A stretch of 60,395 bases of DNA from Hennigella sp045641165. Its GTDB lineage: Bacteria > Bacillota_I > Bacilli_A > Mycoplasmatales > Mycoplasmoidaceae. Positions 31,184-41,768 of the stretch are shown piece by piece; position 1 is the first letter of the stretch; the number at the start of each line of letters is the position of its first letter. The notes under the pieces were generated by a model. The model saw only the letters and a list, made by a program, of their open reading frames with translations, was not told where the DNA came from and ran no database searches. A program made the translations under genes and the position numbers. Where the stretch lies: contig JAZUGL010000005.1 of NCBI GenBank assembly GCA_045641165.1, positions 1-60,395 on the forward strand, written 5' to 3'.

Positions 31184-32944
31184 TTACTTTTTGTTTTTGT
31201 CTTCGTCTTTATCATAAATAGTGTTAAAAGCTAATTGCCAAATAGTCAAATCACTATTTAAAACATTTCTTAAAGCTTCTATATTTAATTTTTCTTTCTT
31301 TTCTTGCATTGCTTTTTGAATAACAGCTTTAGAATTATTCAATTCATTAATTGAATAACCAATAATAAATTTAGGATTTTTAAATATTTTGCAAGTAGCT
31401 AAAATAAAGTCTCTAGTAAATGAACCTTTATTTAATATTTTTGCATCTAATTCATCTTTAAAAGCAAGAACTATAGCATTAGGTGAAGCACAAAATACTT
31501 GAGAAGCTAATTTAATTGAACCAAATGGCTTTTCATTAATAATGTTTGATTTAATATCATCTAAAAACTTTCTAGCATCAGTGATAGCTTGTTTATCTCT
31601 ATTGCTAACAGTGGCAAAAAGAATATCAGATATAGAAGGCATTACAATTTCTTTTTGTTCAGAAACAATTGGTTTAGCTTCTTGCTTAGGCAATTCCATT
31701 GGAGTAATAATCATTGTTGGTTCAACAAATGTTTCTTGAACAACTGTTTCATCCATTTTAATTGTTGGCTGAATAACCTCAGTTTTAATTTGTGGTTTTG
31801 TTTCTTGCTTTGGTTGTTCTTGTTTTGGTTGAGGCGCAACCTTTTGAACAACAGGTGCTGGTTCATTTTCAAAACAGCTCATTGATTTTATCAATGCGTG
31901 TTCAAAAATAACATGAACATCAGTTGGAACAATGATCTTAACATAGGTGTCTTGCCAAATGTCTAACAATTTAATTAAAGTATTGACATCATTAATAGTT
32001 AATTGACTAATAGTAGACTCATTAGTTCTAGTTAATAGTTTAGGGTTTTGTGTTTTTAAATAAATGAGTTTATCAGTCAAAATTGCAATTATTAAATTAG
32101 CTAGGCTAACAAAGTTTACACCACTTTGGTAATAATTGTTTGCTTTTAAAAATACATTATTGTTCTTTCCAGTAGAAATTAAATTTAAGAAATCAATAAC
32201 ATCTTTAGGGCTTAACAATCCATAAATTTTATAAACATCTGCTGCATTAATTTGGTTATTTGAAAATGTTGCAGTTTGTTCAAGAATACTTAAAGCGTCT
32301 CTTGCTGAACCATCAGCAATTTCAGCAATTACTTTTAAGGCATCAAGATCATATGTGAACTTTTCATTTTCACATACTCTAACTAACAAGTTAGTTATTT
32401 TGCTATTTTCAATCTTGTTAAATCTTAAACATTGACATCTAGATAAAATAGTTCCAGGTATTTTGTGCATTTCAGTTGTAGCAAAAATAAAGATAACGTG
32501 TCTTGGTGGTTCTTCAACTACTTTTAATAAAGCATTTCAAGCAGATGTTGTAAGCATGTGTGCTTCATCAAGAATATATACTTTCTTGTTTAATTTAGCA
32601 GGCAGTGTATAAACATTGTCTGAAATCTTTCTAATTTCATCTACACCATTGTTACTTGCAGCATCTAACTCTAAAACATCAATAACTTGGTTGTTTGCAA
32701 AGTCTTGACATATTTCACACTTGCCACAAACATCACCATTTTGGTTATCTAAACAGTTAATTGCATTAGCATAAATCTTAGCAATAGATGTTTTTCCTGT
32801 TCCTTTTGTTCCAGCAAAAACATAAGCATTAGCTACGGCATTATTTTTAATAGAATTTTGCAATATTTGGACAATATATTCTTGACCAACTACTTCTTTA
32901 AAAGACTTAGGACGATATTTCCTATAAAGTGATAGATATTGCAT
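31184..32944 (-). CDS. dnaX: DNA polymerase III subunit gamma/tau
   Basis: This 586-aa clamp loader ATPase has Walker A GTKGTGKTS, a four-Cys Zn module (CLDNQNGDVCGKCEIC), Walker B ILDEAHML, and SRCQCLRF after sensor 1. Domain III and a Pro/Glu/Lys/Gln-rich linker (around residues 380-440) precede a tau-type C-terminal domain. One TGA is Trp in the segment after ILDEAH. It is first in the dnaX-nfo-rarA unit and diverges from the MBL gene. Confidence 0.95.
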
Positions 32945-32947
32945 ACG

Positions 32948-32973
32948 ATAATATTATATAAATATAATATTAT
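32948..32973. promoter_or_regulatory. Palindromic divergent promoter between dnaX and the MBL gene
   Basis: Perfect 11-bp arms (32948-32958 and 32963-32973) with a 4-nt spacer fill most of the 41-bp region between the two start codons. Each arm contains a TATAAT in one orientation, so both genes probably use -10 boxes within the same palindrome. Confidence 0.5.
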
Positions 32974-32985
32974 TTAATTAAAGTT

Positions 32986-33627
32986 ATGAGCATAAAAAAG
33001 ATAGCAAACAATTTAGAAGTTGTTAGTAATTCAATGATGGATAATAACTCTTATCTTCTTTATAAAAATAATGAAGTAATTATTATCGATCCAAGCTTTA
33101 ATGGTGATGAAATAATTAAACATTTAAATGATAAAAAAGAAATTGTTGCTATCTTTTTAACTCATGCTCACTTTGATCACACTTTTGATACTAAAAAATT
33201 AGCTGATAAATTTAAATGTCCTGTTTATTTTTTAGACAAAGAAAAAGAAACATATCAGCTTTATGACTGTTCTAACTGATTTGATAATGAAGTACCAGAT
33301 TTTAGAAGTCATATTTCCTATATAAAAGAAGGGGATTTTAAAGTCAGAGACTTTAATTTAAAAATTTATCACACTCCAGGACATACAGCTGGTGGAATGA
33401 CAATTGTGTATGACAATTATGCTTTTACTGGTGATACTTTATTCTATGATTCATATGGAAGAACTGATTTGTACAACTCATCACAAATGAAAATGAAAGA
33501 ATCATTAAAGTTTTTGTTTAAAACATTAAGCGATAATCAATTAATTTTGCCTGGTCATGGCAAGTGAGCAACATTAAAAGAAATAAAAGAAGTAAATTTG
33601 ATTTCTTTACAAATAATGAAAAAATAA
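32986..33627 (+). CDS. MBL-fold metallohydrolase (glyoxalase II-like)
   Basis: This 213-aa protein has intact metal-binding residues: LTHAHFDH, HTPGHTAGG, FTGDTLF and LPGHG. The short length fits the YqgX/YcbL group of hydroxyacylglutathione hydrolase-like enzymes. The substrate is unknown, though thioesters of small acids are likely. Two TGA codons are Trp. It is monocistronic and ends in a strong terminator. Confidence 0.88.
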
Positions 33628-33652
33628 GAGATAGTTAAACTATCTCTTTTTT
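33626..33652. terminator. Bidirectional terminator between the MBL gene and atpC
   Basis: Eleven complementary bases on each side of one base form a stem ending in TTTTTT on the plus strand. The stops of both convergent genes lie in the element (MBL TAA, atpC TAG). Confidence 0.85.
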
Positions 33653-34056
33653 GATGCTTCTTTTGCTTTAACAATTACTTTTCTAATGTAAGTGAACATT
33701 GCTTTTTTAGCATTTTCAGTTAAATCTGCGTCCTTCATTCCTTCTTCAAGTTGTTTTTGAAGATCATCAAAGTAATTTGTATCAATTTGTTCATTTCCTG
33801 CTTTGTAATAATCAGATAAAATGATCATTCTATTATCATTAAAAGAATAAACACCTTGATTAACAAAGCCATATTCATCTTTCCCGCTAGAAGTAGTAAT
33901 GTGAACTTTTCCAGGTTTCAAAACACCAACTATTTTAGCATGATTAGCCAAAATGCCAGTCATGCCAAATTGTGTAGGGAGTGTAACTTGTGATACTTCC
34001 TCGCTGATTGTTTCTATAGATGGTGTTGATATTGAAAGATGGAATGTGTTTGGCAT
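33640..34056 (-). CDS. atpC: ATP synthase epsilon subunit
   Basis: This 138-aa subunit of the F1 central stalk has an N-terminal beta-sandwich (TPSIETISEEVSQVTLPT, GILANHAKIVG, FVNQGVYSF) and a C-terminal helical hairpin. It is last in the atp operon, 2 bp after atpD, and ends in the shared terminator. Confidence 0.93.
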   Translation of the reverse strand: MPNTFHLSISTPSIETISEEVSQVTLPTQFGMTGILANHAKIVGVLKPGKVHITTSSGKDEYGFVNQGVYSFNDNRMIILSDYYKAGNEQIDTNYFDDLQKQLEEGMKDADLTENAKKAMFTYIRKVIVKAKEASKKR

Positions 34057-34058
34057 AA

Positions 34059-35657
34059 CTATTTCTTAACTTGGTCAGCTATGCTGACAGTTGTTTCTTT
34101 CTTTGGTTCTTCTTTCTTTGGTTGTTCAGCCTTAACCTCTTGTTTAACTTCAGTCTTAGGTTGTTCTGTTTTTGGTTGTTCAGACTTGGCTTCTTCTTTT
34201 TTCTTTTCGTCTTTTTTAGTTTCTGGTTTAGGCTCTTTGCCTTTATTAGCAGCATATTTGTCTTTAACTTCTTGAATTGTTCCTACGTTATAGAAGTAAA
34301 CTTCAGGAATATCATCACATTTTCCTTCAACAAGTTCTTTAAAACCAGCAATAGTGTCAGCTAGTTTTACATATTTACCTTCATAACCGCTAAATTTTTG
34401 TGCAACAAAGAATGGTTGTGACAAGAAGTTTCTTATTTTTCTTGCTCTTGCAACAACTAATTTATCATCATCAGGTAATTCATCTACACCTAAGATGGCA
34501 ATAATATCTTGTAATTCATTAAACTTTTGTAAGATAGCTTGTACTTCTCTTGCTACTTTATAGTGTTCAACACCAATAATGTTTGGATCAAGTAGTCTAG
34601 AAGAAGATTCTAGAGGGTTAACGGCAGGATAAATACCTAAACTTGCTATTTTTCTGTCCAAAACAATCTTTGCATCTAGGTGAGCAAATGTTGTTGCTGG
34701 AGCTGGGTCAGTTAAGTCATCAGCAGGAACATATACTGCTTGAACTGAAGTAATAGAACCATTTTTAGTTGAAGTAATACGTTCTTGTAGTTGTCCCATT
34801 TCATAACTTAGCGTTGGTTGATAACCAGCGGCAGAAGGCATTCTGCCTAACAAGGCAGATACTTCTGAACCTGCTTGAGTAAATCTGAAGATGTTATCAA
34901 TAAATAACAACACATCTTGATGATCTTTATCTCTAAAGTATTCAGCCATTGTTAAACCAGTTAAAGCGACTCTCATTCTTGCACCAGGTGGTTCGTTCAT
35001 TTGACCAAAGACTAAAGCAGTATTTTTAATAACACCACTTTCATTCATTTCGTGATACAAGTCGTTTCCTTCTCTTGTTCTTTCACCTACACCAGCAAAA
35101 ACAGATAAACCACCATGACCAGTAGCAATATTATGAATTAATTCTTGTACTAATACAGTTTTACCTACACCAGCACCACCAAATAGACCAATTTTACCAC
35201 CTTTAACATAAGGAACTAAAAGGTCAATAACTTTAATTCCTGTTTCAAAAATTTCTTGACTAGCAATTTGATCTTGGAAAGAAGGAGCAGGATTATGAAT
35301 AGATTCTAATTGAACATCTTTGCCAATTTCACCTTTATTATCAATAGGTTGACCAGTAACATTAAACATTCTTCCTAAAACAGCTTTACCAACAGGAACT
35401 TTAATAGGAGATCCAGTATTAATTACTTCTTGTCCTCTAATTAAACCAGCAGTATCTCCCATAGAAATACATCTAACGATGTCATCACCAATTACATTAG
35501 CAACTTCTAATACTAATGTTTTATCTTTATTAGTAATGTGTAATGCATCATTGATGTTAGGAAGTTTGTCTTGATCAAACTTAACATCAACAACCGGGCC
35601 CATTACTTCGTAAATGTGACCAATATTATTAGCTGTTTGTTTATTTACTTGTTCCAT
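34059..35657 (-). CDS. atpD: ATP synthase beta subunit with charged C-terminal extension
   Basis: This 532-aa catalytic F1 subunit has Walker A GGAGVGKTV, the GERTREGNDLY segment, and LLFIDNIFRF with ALLGRMPSA after it. The catalytic core ends near residue 470 and is followed by about 60 residues of Lys/Glu/Pro/Gln-rich sequence with repeated EQPKTE-like units, ending SIADQVKK. That tail is absent from ordinary beta subunits (about 465-475 aa). All catalytic motifs are intact, so it should be functional. Confidence 0.96.
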   Translation of the reverse strand: MEQVNKQTANNIGHIYEVMGPVVDVKFDQDKLPNINDALHITNKDKTLVLEVANVIGDDIVRCISMGDTAGLIRGQEVINTGSPIKVPVGKAVLGRMFNVTGQPIDNKGEIGKDVQLESIHNPAPSFQDQIASQEIFETGIKVIDLLVPYVKGGKIGLFGGAGVGKTVLVQELIHNIATGHGGLSVFAGVGERTREGNDLYHEMNESGVIKNTALVFGQMNEPPGARMRVALTGLTMAEYFRDKDHQDVLLFIDNIFRFTQAGSEVSALLGRMPSAAGYQPTLSYEMGQLQERITSTKNGSITSVQAVYVPADDLTDPAPATTFAHLDAKIVLDRKIASLGIYPAVNPLESSSRLLDPNIIGVEHYKVAREVQAILQKFNELQDIIAILGVDELPDDDKLVVARARKIRNFLSQPFFVAQKFSGYEGKYVKLADTIAGFKELVEGKCDDIPEVYFYNVGTIQEVKDKYAANKGKEPKPETKKDEKKKEEAKSEQPKTEQPKTEVKQEVKAEQPKKEEPKKETTVSIADQVKK

Positions 35658-35665
35658 AATTCCTC

Positions 35666-36526
35666 CTATTGTAGCTTTCCTGCTGCTCCAGAAATAATTT
35701 CATTAATTTCTTGAGTAATAGCTTCTTGTCTTGCTTGGTTATATTGAACTTTTAATTCATCAATCAATTCAGAAGCATTCTTGGTTGCTCCTTCCATAGC
35801 AAACCTTCTTGAATATGATTCAGCTACTTTTGATTCTACTAATGAACCAAAAATTAAATTAGATATAAAACTTGGAATAGTTCTAATAATTATTTCTTTG
35901 CCTTCTGGTTCAAAAATAGTGTTACCAATTAATTTTTGTTCTGTTTTATCTATCTTAATTGGTTTAAGTGGTAATACATCTCAAACTTGTGGTGTATATT
36001 TAACTGAAGAATTAAGTTGAGTGTAAACAATTTTAATGGCAGCATATTTGCCAGAGGCAAATGCATTCAAAATTTCTACACCTAATGGTAAAAGTGAGAA
36101 ATAAGTTTTGTCCATGATATCTCAGTGTAAGTTTCTTATTACTTGATTACCATATCTATGAGCTTTTAGTCAGTTAAAACCTTTAAGACCAAAAACAATA
36201 ATCTTATCTTGTGGTTTTAACATTGATGTCATAAACTTACAAACGTTAGCATTGTAAGCTCCGCACAAACCTAAATCACTACTAATTAAAATGAATAAAG
36301 TACTATCATCTTTATTTGGTTGTACTCTTAAAAAACTTAAGTCTTTAGTTTGAAAAACTAATTGTTGGAAGATTTTATAATATTCAACACAAAATCTTGA
36401 AGCTGCTTCAAAGATTCTTCTTTGCTTTCTGATCTTAGTTGTGGCAACTAATTTCATAGCATTAGTGATCTTTTTTGTTGCTTCAATTGATCTAATACGT
36501 TTTCTAATTAAATCTAGTGATTGCAT
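35666..36526 (-). CDS. atpG: ATP synthase gamma subunit
   Basis: This 286-aa rotor shaft subunit has an N-terminal helix RIRSIEATKKITNAMKLV, a middle SSDLGLCGAYN and a C-terminal helix with GATKNASELIDEL and TQEINEIISGA, all typical. One or two TGA codons are Trp. It sits between atpA and atpD in standard operon order. Confidence 0.95.
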
Positions 36527-36530
36527 CTTC

Positions 36531-38081
36531 CTATCCTAATTCTTTAATATCTCCATAAAGTTCTGCTTTATAGTCTTTGATATTCTTGATGTATTCTTTT
36601 GTAAAAGCTTTGAATTCATCATGCATAGTTTTTAATAATGCATCATCTGCTTTTTGAGTTTTATCTAATGAAGCTAAAACAGATGAAGTTGAAAAGTGCT
36701 TTATTAAAGCAGCTTTGTAATCATCAAACATTTCAAGTGGAATTCATTTAATGTAATGATATTTAATTGCAAACAATAAAATTGCTTCCATGTTTTGGTT
36801 ATAAGGAGCATTAGCTGGTTGCTTAATCATTTGCATAATTCTCTTACCGTGTTCAATAATGTCTTTACTTTCTTTATCAAGATCAGAACCAAATTGAGCA
36901 AAAGCAGATAATTCTGCATATTGAGCAAGTTCAAGTTTTAAACTTGAAGCAGTTTGTTTAATATATCCTCTTTGCGCTGATGAACCAACTCTGGATACTG
37001 ATAATCCAGGATCAATAGCTGGTCTTTGTCCTGCGTTAAACATACTTGTTAACATAAACAATTGACCATCAGTAATAGAAATAACATTTGTTGGAATATA
37101 AGCAGAGATGTCTCCTGCTTGTGTTTCAACAATTGGTAAAGCAGTAATTGAACCACCACCATTTTCTTTATTTAGTTTTCCTGCTCTTTCAAGTAATCTA
37201 GAGTGTAAATAGAAAACATCACCTGGATAAGCTTCTCTGCCTGGTGGTCTTCTTAAAAGCAATGATAATGTTCTATAACTGTTAGCATGTTTTGATAAGT
37301 CATCATAGATGATTAAAACATCTTGACCTTTAGATAATCAGTATTCAGCAATAGTAATTCCTGTATAAGGAGCAATATAAATTAATGAAGGTAATTCACC
37401 AGCAGTAGAAGAAACAATAGTTGTATATTCCATTGCTCCTGCTTTTTGTAAAACATCATGAATTTGTACAACTGAAGAACGTTTTTGTCCTATGGCAACA
37501 TAAACACACTTAACGTTTTTACCTTTTTGGTTTAAGATTGTGTCAATTGCAATAGTTGTTTTGCCAGTTTGTCTATCACCAATAATTAATTCTCTTTGGC
37601 CTTTTCCTATAGGAAACATAGAATCTATGGACAAAATTCCAGTTTCAAGTGGTTGGTTAACACCTTCTCTAGCAATAACACCAGGAGCAATCTTTTCAAT
37701 TGGCATACTTTCTTTTGTTGTTAAAGCAGGTTTACCATCAATTGCTTGGCCAATACCATCAACAACTCTACCAAGTAATTCATCACCAACAGGAACAGAA
37801 ACAACTTGTTTTGTTCTTTGCACAGCTGAACCTTCTTGGATATTGTCATACTTTCCTAATAAAACAATACCTAATGTTTCAGCTTCAAGGTTTAAAATCA
37901 TTCCTTTTGTTCCATTTTCAAATTGAACAAGTTCATTCATCATAGCATTTTCAAGACCAGAAACAATAGCTATTCCGTCTCCGACGGAAATAACCTTGCC
38001 TGTTTCTTCTTGTTTAATATTGCTAGAATACTTTTGTATCTTAGCTTTTATCAAACTTGCAAATTGTTCTTTGTTTGCCAT
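36531..38081 (-). CDS. atpA: ATP synthase alpha subunit
   Basis: This 516-aa non-catalytic F1 subunit has Walker A GDRQTGKT and the arginine-finger region ALPIVETQ...SITDGQ, with VSRVGSSAQ after it. The N-terminal strand VGDGIAIVSGLENAMMNE is standard. Three TGA codons are Trp, the last near residue 447. A helical C-terminus follows. Confidence 0.96.
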
Positions 38082-38083
38082 GA

Positions 38084-38632
38084 TTAATATCCTTTCCTAG
38101 AAAGTAATTGTTGTTTTAGATCATTTAACTTTCTAATGAATGTGTTGTTGTATGTATGATTGTTAATTTGAATTTTTAAACCGCCAATTAATTCTGGTTT
38201 AATCTTTACTTCTAATTCAACATCAGCATTTAAAGCAGTATCTAAAGATTGTTTAATCTTAGTTTTTTGTGCTTCAGTTAGTTCTGTTGGACTAGAAACA
38301 ATTACTTTAGTAATACCAAAGATTAATTGATGTCTTTTATCAACTTCTTTAAAAATGTAATGGAAGTTGTGGAAGTTATTATCATCAATGATTGTTCAAA
38401 GCCAATGAATAACAGTCTTTTCAAAACCTAATTCATTTAATGCTTCAGCAACAATGTCTTGTCTTTGTTTCTTAGAAAGATTTCTTGAACTAATTAATTT
38501 TCCAAAGTCAGGATTATCAATAATAACTTGATCAATTTGTTTGATTTGATCAAAGAATAATTCTTGTTGCTTTTTATCATTTGCTAAAGCAAAGATTGCT
38601 AAGGCATATGATTGGAAATTTAAATTAGTCAT
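38084..38632 (-). CDS. atpH: ATP synthase delta subunit
   Basis: This 182-aa peripheral-stalk subunit has the N-terminal YALAIFALA, the DNPDFGKLISSRNLSKKQR segment and, in the C-terminal half, the usual VELEVKIKPELIGGLKIQI strand pair. It overlaps atpF by one base and precedes atpA by 2 bp. Confidence 0.92.
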
Positions 38633-39255
38633 TATTTGTTATTTTTTAATTCTTGCGAAATTGAAGCAAGTAATTCATCAATGTATTTATCTTTATCTTG
38701 TTTTGAAACTTCTTTGTTCAAAATAGTTCCAGCTACATCAAAAGCAATATTGATGATGTTGTCTTGTGCAGCAGCTTGAATCTCTTGTTTTTGTCTTTCA
38801 ATATCATTCTTAGCTGATTGCTTAAGTGCTTCTGATTGAGCTTTTGCATCAGTCTTTGCTTTAGCAACTATGTTTAAAGCTTCGGCTTGTGCTTGAGTTT
38901 TAATTGTCATAGCTTGTGTTAAAGCTTCAACCTTTAATTGGTTTGCTTCTGCTAATTGAATGGATGCTGCTTTTCTTGATTTTTCTGCATCTTTGATTTC
39001 ATTAGCGATGTAATCGTGTCTTTTTTGTAATGTTTTCTTAGCTGGTTTTCAAACAAACCAAAACATAACACTAAATAGAACACCGGTAGATAACACATGA
39101 GCAATAAATACTCATAGGTTAGGGAATAAGTTGTTAACTATGTATTCACTTGTAACTGGTTCACATGAGCACAAAAAGAATAATGGCATTAATCCTACGA
39201 TTAGGATTAAGCAAGCTAATAGAATCTTATTTATTCTTTTTGAAGCAAATTCCAT
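38632..39255 (-). CDS. atpF: ATP synthase b subunit, lipoprotein-like
   Basis: This 207-aa subunit begins with a cleavable-looking signal, hydrophobic and ending FFLCSC, suggesting lipid attachment at Cys. A second hydrophobic segment (near residues 48-66) is the membrane anchor, followed by a long charged coiled coil rich in Ala, Lys and Gln. A lipoprotein-type b subunit is known from mycoplasmas and is expected here. It overlaps atpH by 1 bp. Confidence 0.92.
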
Positions 39256-39262
39256 TTTCTAA

Positions 39263-39544
39263 CTATTTTGCAAATACGAAAATTAATAGAATAGCAATAA
39301 TCAATGAGTAAATTGCTGATGTTTCGGCAATAGCGTCACCAACGATTAATGTTGTTCTAATTTTGTTTTCGGCTTCAGGGTTTCTTGCTACGGCTTCAAC
39401 AGCCTTACCACAAGCAAAACCTTGCCCGATGGCAGTACCGATTGTACCAATTGCGGCTAAACCAGCACCAATAGCAGCGCCAAATAAAGCAGTATCACCT
39501 GCATTAGAAGCTGCTATGGCCAATAAGTTTTGTAATATGTCCAT
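39263..39544 (-). CDS. atpE: ATP synthase c subunit (Na+-type residues)
   Basis: This 93-aa subunit of the rotor ring has two membrane helices and the polar loop ARNPEA. The ion site aligns without gaps to the Ilyobacter tartaricus c subunit: Gln41, Ile72, Glu74, Thr75, Ser76, Tyr79 (GQG and AIAETSAIYS), corresponding to Q32, V63, E65, S66, T67, Y70 there. Na+ coupling is therefore plausible. A strong AAGGAG lies 5 bp before ATG, preceded by a hairpin at 39567-39591. Confidence 0.96.
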   Translation of the reverse strand: MDILQNLLAIAASNAGDTALFGAAIGAGLAAIGTIGTAIGQGFACGKAVEAVARNPEAENKIRTTLIVGDAIAETSAIYSLIIAILLIFVFAK

Positions 39545-39566
39545 ATTTTCTCCTTAAATAATAATA

Positions 39567-39591
39567 AATATATACTTAATAAGTATATATT
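39567..39591 (-). promoter_or_regulatory. Intercistronic hairpin between atpB and atpE
   Basis: Perfect 11-bp arms with a 3-nt loop in the 73-bp gap that is the longest spacer in the atp operon. It lies about 20 bp before the atpE ribosome-binding site. There is no U-run, so it is more likely an mRNA-stability or processing element than a terminator. Confidence 0.5.
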
Positions 39592-39617
39592 GTTGAGTAT
39601 TAATTTAAGTAATAAAA

Positions 39618-40370
39618 TTATGAATTAGTATTGGGAGCAACGGCGGGTTGTTCATCGCCTTTTGCCATAGTCCAATACATAATTGTTAGGGTAGCAAATA
39701 CTAGTGCCTGAATGACACCGGACATGATATCAAAGAAGGCCCGCAATGGTGCGGCGGTTAGACCACCAAGAATGTTAATTAAACCAATAACAGGAACATT
39801 CATTCACACATAGTTTGTGAAATAGAATCATAAAGTCATGATTAAGCCACCAGCTAAAATATTTCCTCATAGACGGAAAGATAATGAAATTAATGGTGCT
39901 ATGTTAGACATCATTTCAAGTGGGTTAATCATCACTGGTATCTTTTTGCCTTTTTTAGTTTTAACGCAGAAACAGAAATTCTTCAAGTATGAAAGTTTTT
40001 GGTATTTAAAACCAACAACAAACACACCTACTCAAGTAACAAAAGCAAGCGATAATGTTACAGTGTAACATCCTGTAGGACTTTCAAACCCAAATAAACC
40101 AATTAGATTAGATAGTGCAATATAAGTGAAAAGATAAAGAATGTATGGTGTAATCTTTTCCATTTTAGGACCAAGTAGTTCAACTACCATGTTTCTAAAA
40201 TAACCAATATAGATTTCAACCATTAAAACAAAACCTGTTGGTGCTTCGTTTGCTTTAAGTTTTTTATTTTTAAAAAAGTAAATAAGTGACAAAACAATAA
40301 TAACAATTGTCACAATACCAATAGATACTAATTGGGGTTTTAAAATTAAAGGATCTCAACCAGCTATCAT
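39618..40370 (-). CDS. atpB: ATP synthase a subunit
   Basis: This 250-aa membrane stator subunit has five to six helices. The essential Arg is in ISLSFRLWGNILAGG. A second conserved region is GVIQALVFATLT near the C-terminus. It forms the ion half-channels against the c ring. Multiple TGA codons are Trp. The start at 40370 gives MIAGWDP. Confidence 0.94.
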
Positions 40371-40373
40371 ACA

Positions 40374-40832
40374 TTAAAATTTTATACTATTTGTTGTTGT
40401 TTTAGTCTCTTTTTGAGGCTTTTTGCTATCTACGATAGCAATTATTAATTTCATAACAATAATGGTTATTGGAGTTAAAAGTGTTGTTGCAAGCATAGAT
40501 CAACGATTGAAATATGATTCTTCTGCATACAATAAAGCAAAAATAGGAACAATAAAAAGAGCTAAATATTTTAAAACATAAAGTATTGAATAGATAAAGA
40601 TAATTTTCTTTGTTTTAACTGAAAAGAAAGCTTGAATTGGTAAACAAATTGAGATTAAAGCAAACAAAATTCCTGGCGCTAAACAAACAGCAAAACCATA
40701 AAGAATTCTTGCATCATTGAACTTTCATGCTGTAATTGAAAAAGCAACCAAAGCTACCAATACAACACTAAAATAAATAACCAAAGATACTTTGGTTATT
40801 TTCATAGAACTTTTTTTATTTTCTACTGCCAT
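40374..40832 (-). CDS. AtpI-like membrane protein
   Basis: This 152-aa protein has four hydrophobic segments and a Lys/Thr-rich tail (KKPQKETKTTTN). Its position just upstream of atpB is that of atpI, which assists Fo assembly or ion supply in other bacteria. Sequence similarity to AtpI is not obvious by eye, so the name rests on position and topology. It overlaps the lipoprotein gene by 10 bp and is 3 bp from atpB. Confidence 0.65.
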
Positions 40833-41737
40833 TCTGTTTGTTGACTTGATTCAGGTTCTTCTTTTTTAAAGTAATCGATAATTCATTTTCTGAATTGGAC
40901 GCCACCTGCATCTGAAGCCGGAATAGCTTCAATGGCTTTTAGTTTTCCATTTTTAAAGAAAGCAATTTGTCCTTTGTCATCACCAAAAGTCTTTGTTCTT
41001 TCGCCTTCGTTAGAAGATTCTTCTTTTTTAGGATATAGTTGAGCTCCTAATGTATTAAATGCTCTAAGACATTGAGCACCAATATCATTTCTAATTTTTT
41101 CGCCTTCTTTTACAGATTCCTTATTTCATTTATACTTTTCACCGCTTGGGTCACCGTGTAGGTCGTTATAAGCGTATGTTTGTTCAATATATGTAGAATT
41201 TCATTCTTCATATGGGTCAATATTATCTGTGATAGCATCTTTAGAATTAGAAATGTATATTTGGTGGTTTGTTTTGTCATAGAATTTACCATCAAAGAAT
41301 TCAATGAAATTGTAAATTCCAATATCAGTTGTTTCTAGTTCTGCTCTTTCGTCTTCTGTAATTTCGATTATTCCGTTATATAGAGAAGATCGGATAAAAT
41401 TCTCTGGACTATATCATAAGTTTTTGTCTCTAATTTGTTCATCTCTTGTGAAAAAATTGCAAACATTGTTATACATATTTGAGCCAACAAACACAATGTA
41501 ATTACCATTGTGTAGTGCTCTTGAACCATAAAGTAAAGTCTTAAATGAAACATCTACATGTCTAACTTCTAAAGCTTCGCCTTCATGTTCTTGATAGTCT
41601 CAAATTGATTGAAGGTCATAACAATCAATAACCATGCTCTTAGGAGCACAGCTAGTGGCTGTTAAAGCTATTGGAACAATAGTAGCTACTGGTGTAGTAA
41701 TGACTGCTATTTTCCTTAATAGAGACAAACGTTTCAT
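40823..41737 (-). CDS. Lipoprotein encoded at the head of the atp operon
   Basis: This 304-aa protein has a clear lipoprotein signal (MKRLSLLRK..., then ALTATSC with Cys30). The mature part is hydrophilic, acidic and rich in Tyr, Asp, Glu and Asn, with several TGA-encoded Trp. No domain is recognised. It is the first gene of the transcript and overlaps the AtpI-like start, so it is coexpressed with the synthase. Being on the outer face, it cannot be part of F1. Its -10 box is shared with miaB on the other strand. Confidence 0.82.
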
Positions 41738-41751
41738 ATAATATCTAATAA

Positions 41752-41759
41752 ATTATAAT
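41752..41759. promoter_or_regulatory. Shared palindromic -10 element (atp operon and miaB)
   Basis: ATTATAAT reads as TATAAT on both strands, with only 31 bp between the two start codons. On the plus strand the -10 box ends 9 bp before the miaB ATG, which would make that mRNA nearly leaderless. Confidence 0.5.
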
Positions 41760-41768
41760 AACAAAATT

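Noticed and set aside
31542..31885. Plus-strand frames rich in Phe and Trp opposite dnaX
   Set aside because: Complement of the Pro/Gln/Glu-rich dnaX linker. dnaX is clearly the gene.
34039..34364. Plus-strand frames rich in Ser, Phe and Leu opposite the atpD tail
   Set aside because: They are the complement of the Lys/Glu/Pro repeats of atpD. The low-complexity composition explains their length.
41110..41553. Two minus-strand frames of 60-70 codons within the atp-operon lipoprotein gene
   Set aside because: They are in a different frame from the continuous lipoprotein reading with its signal peptide and stop overlap, and they lack any motif.
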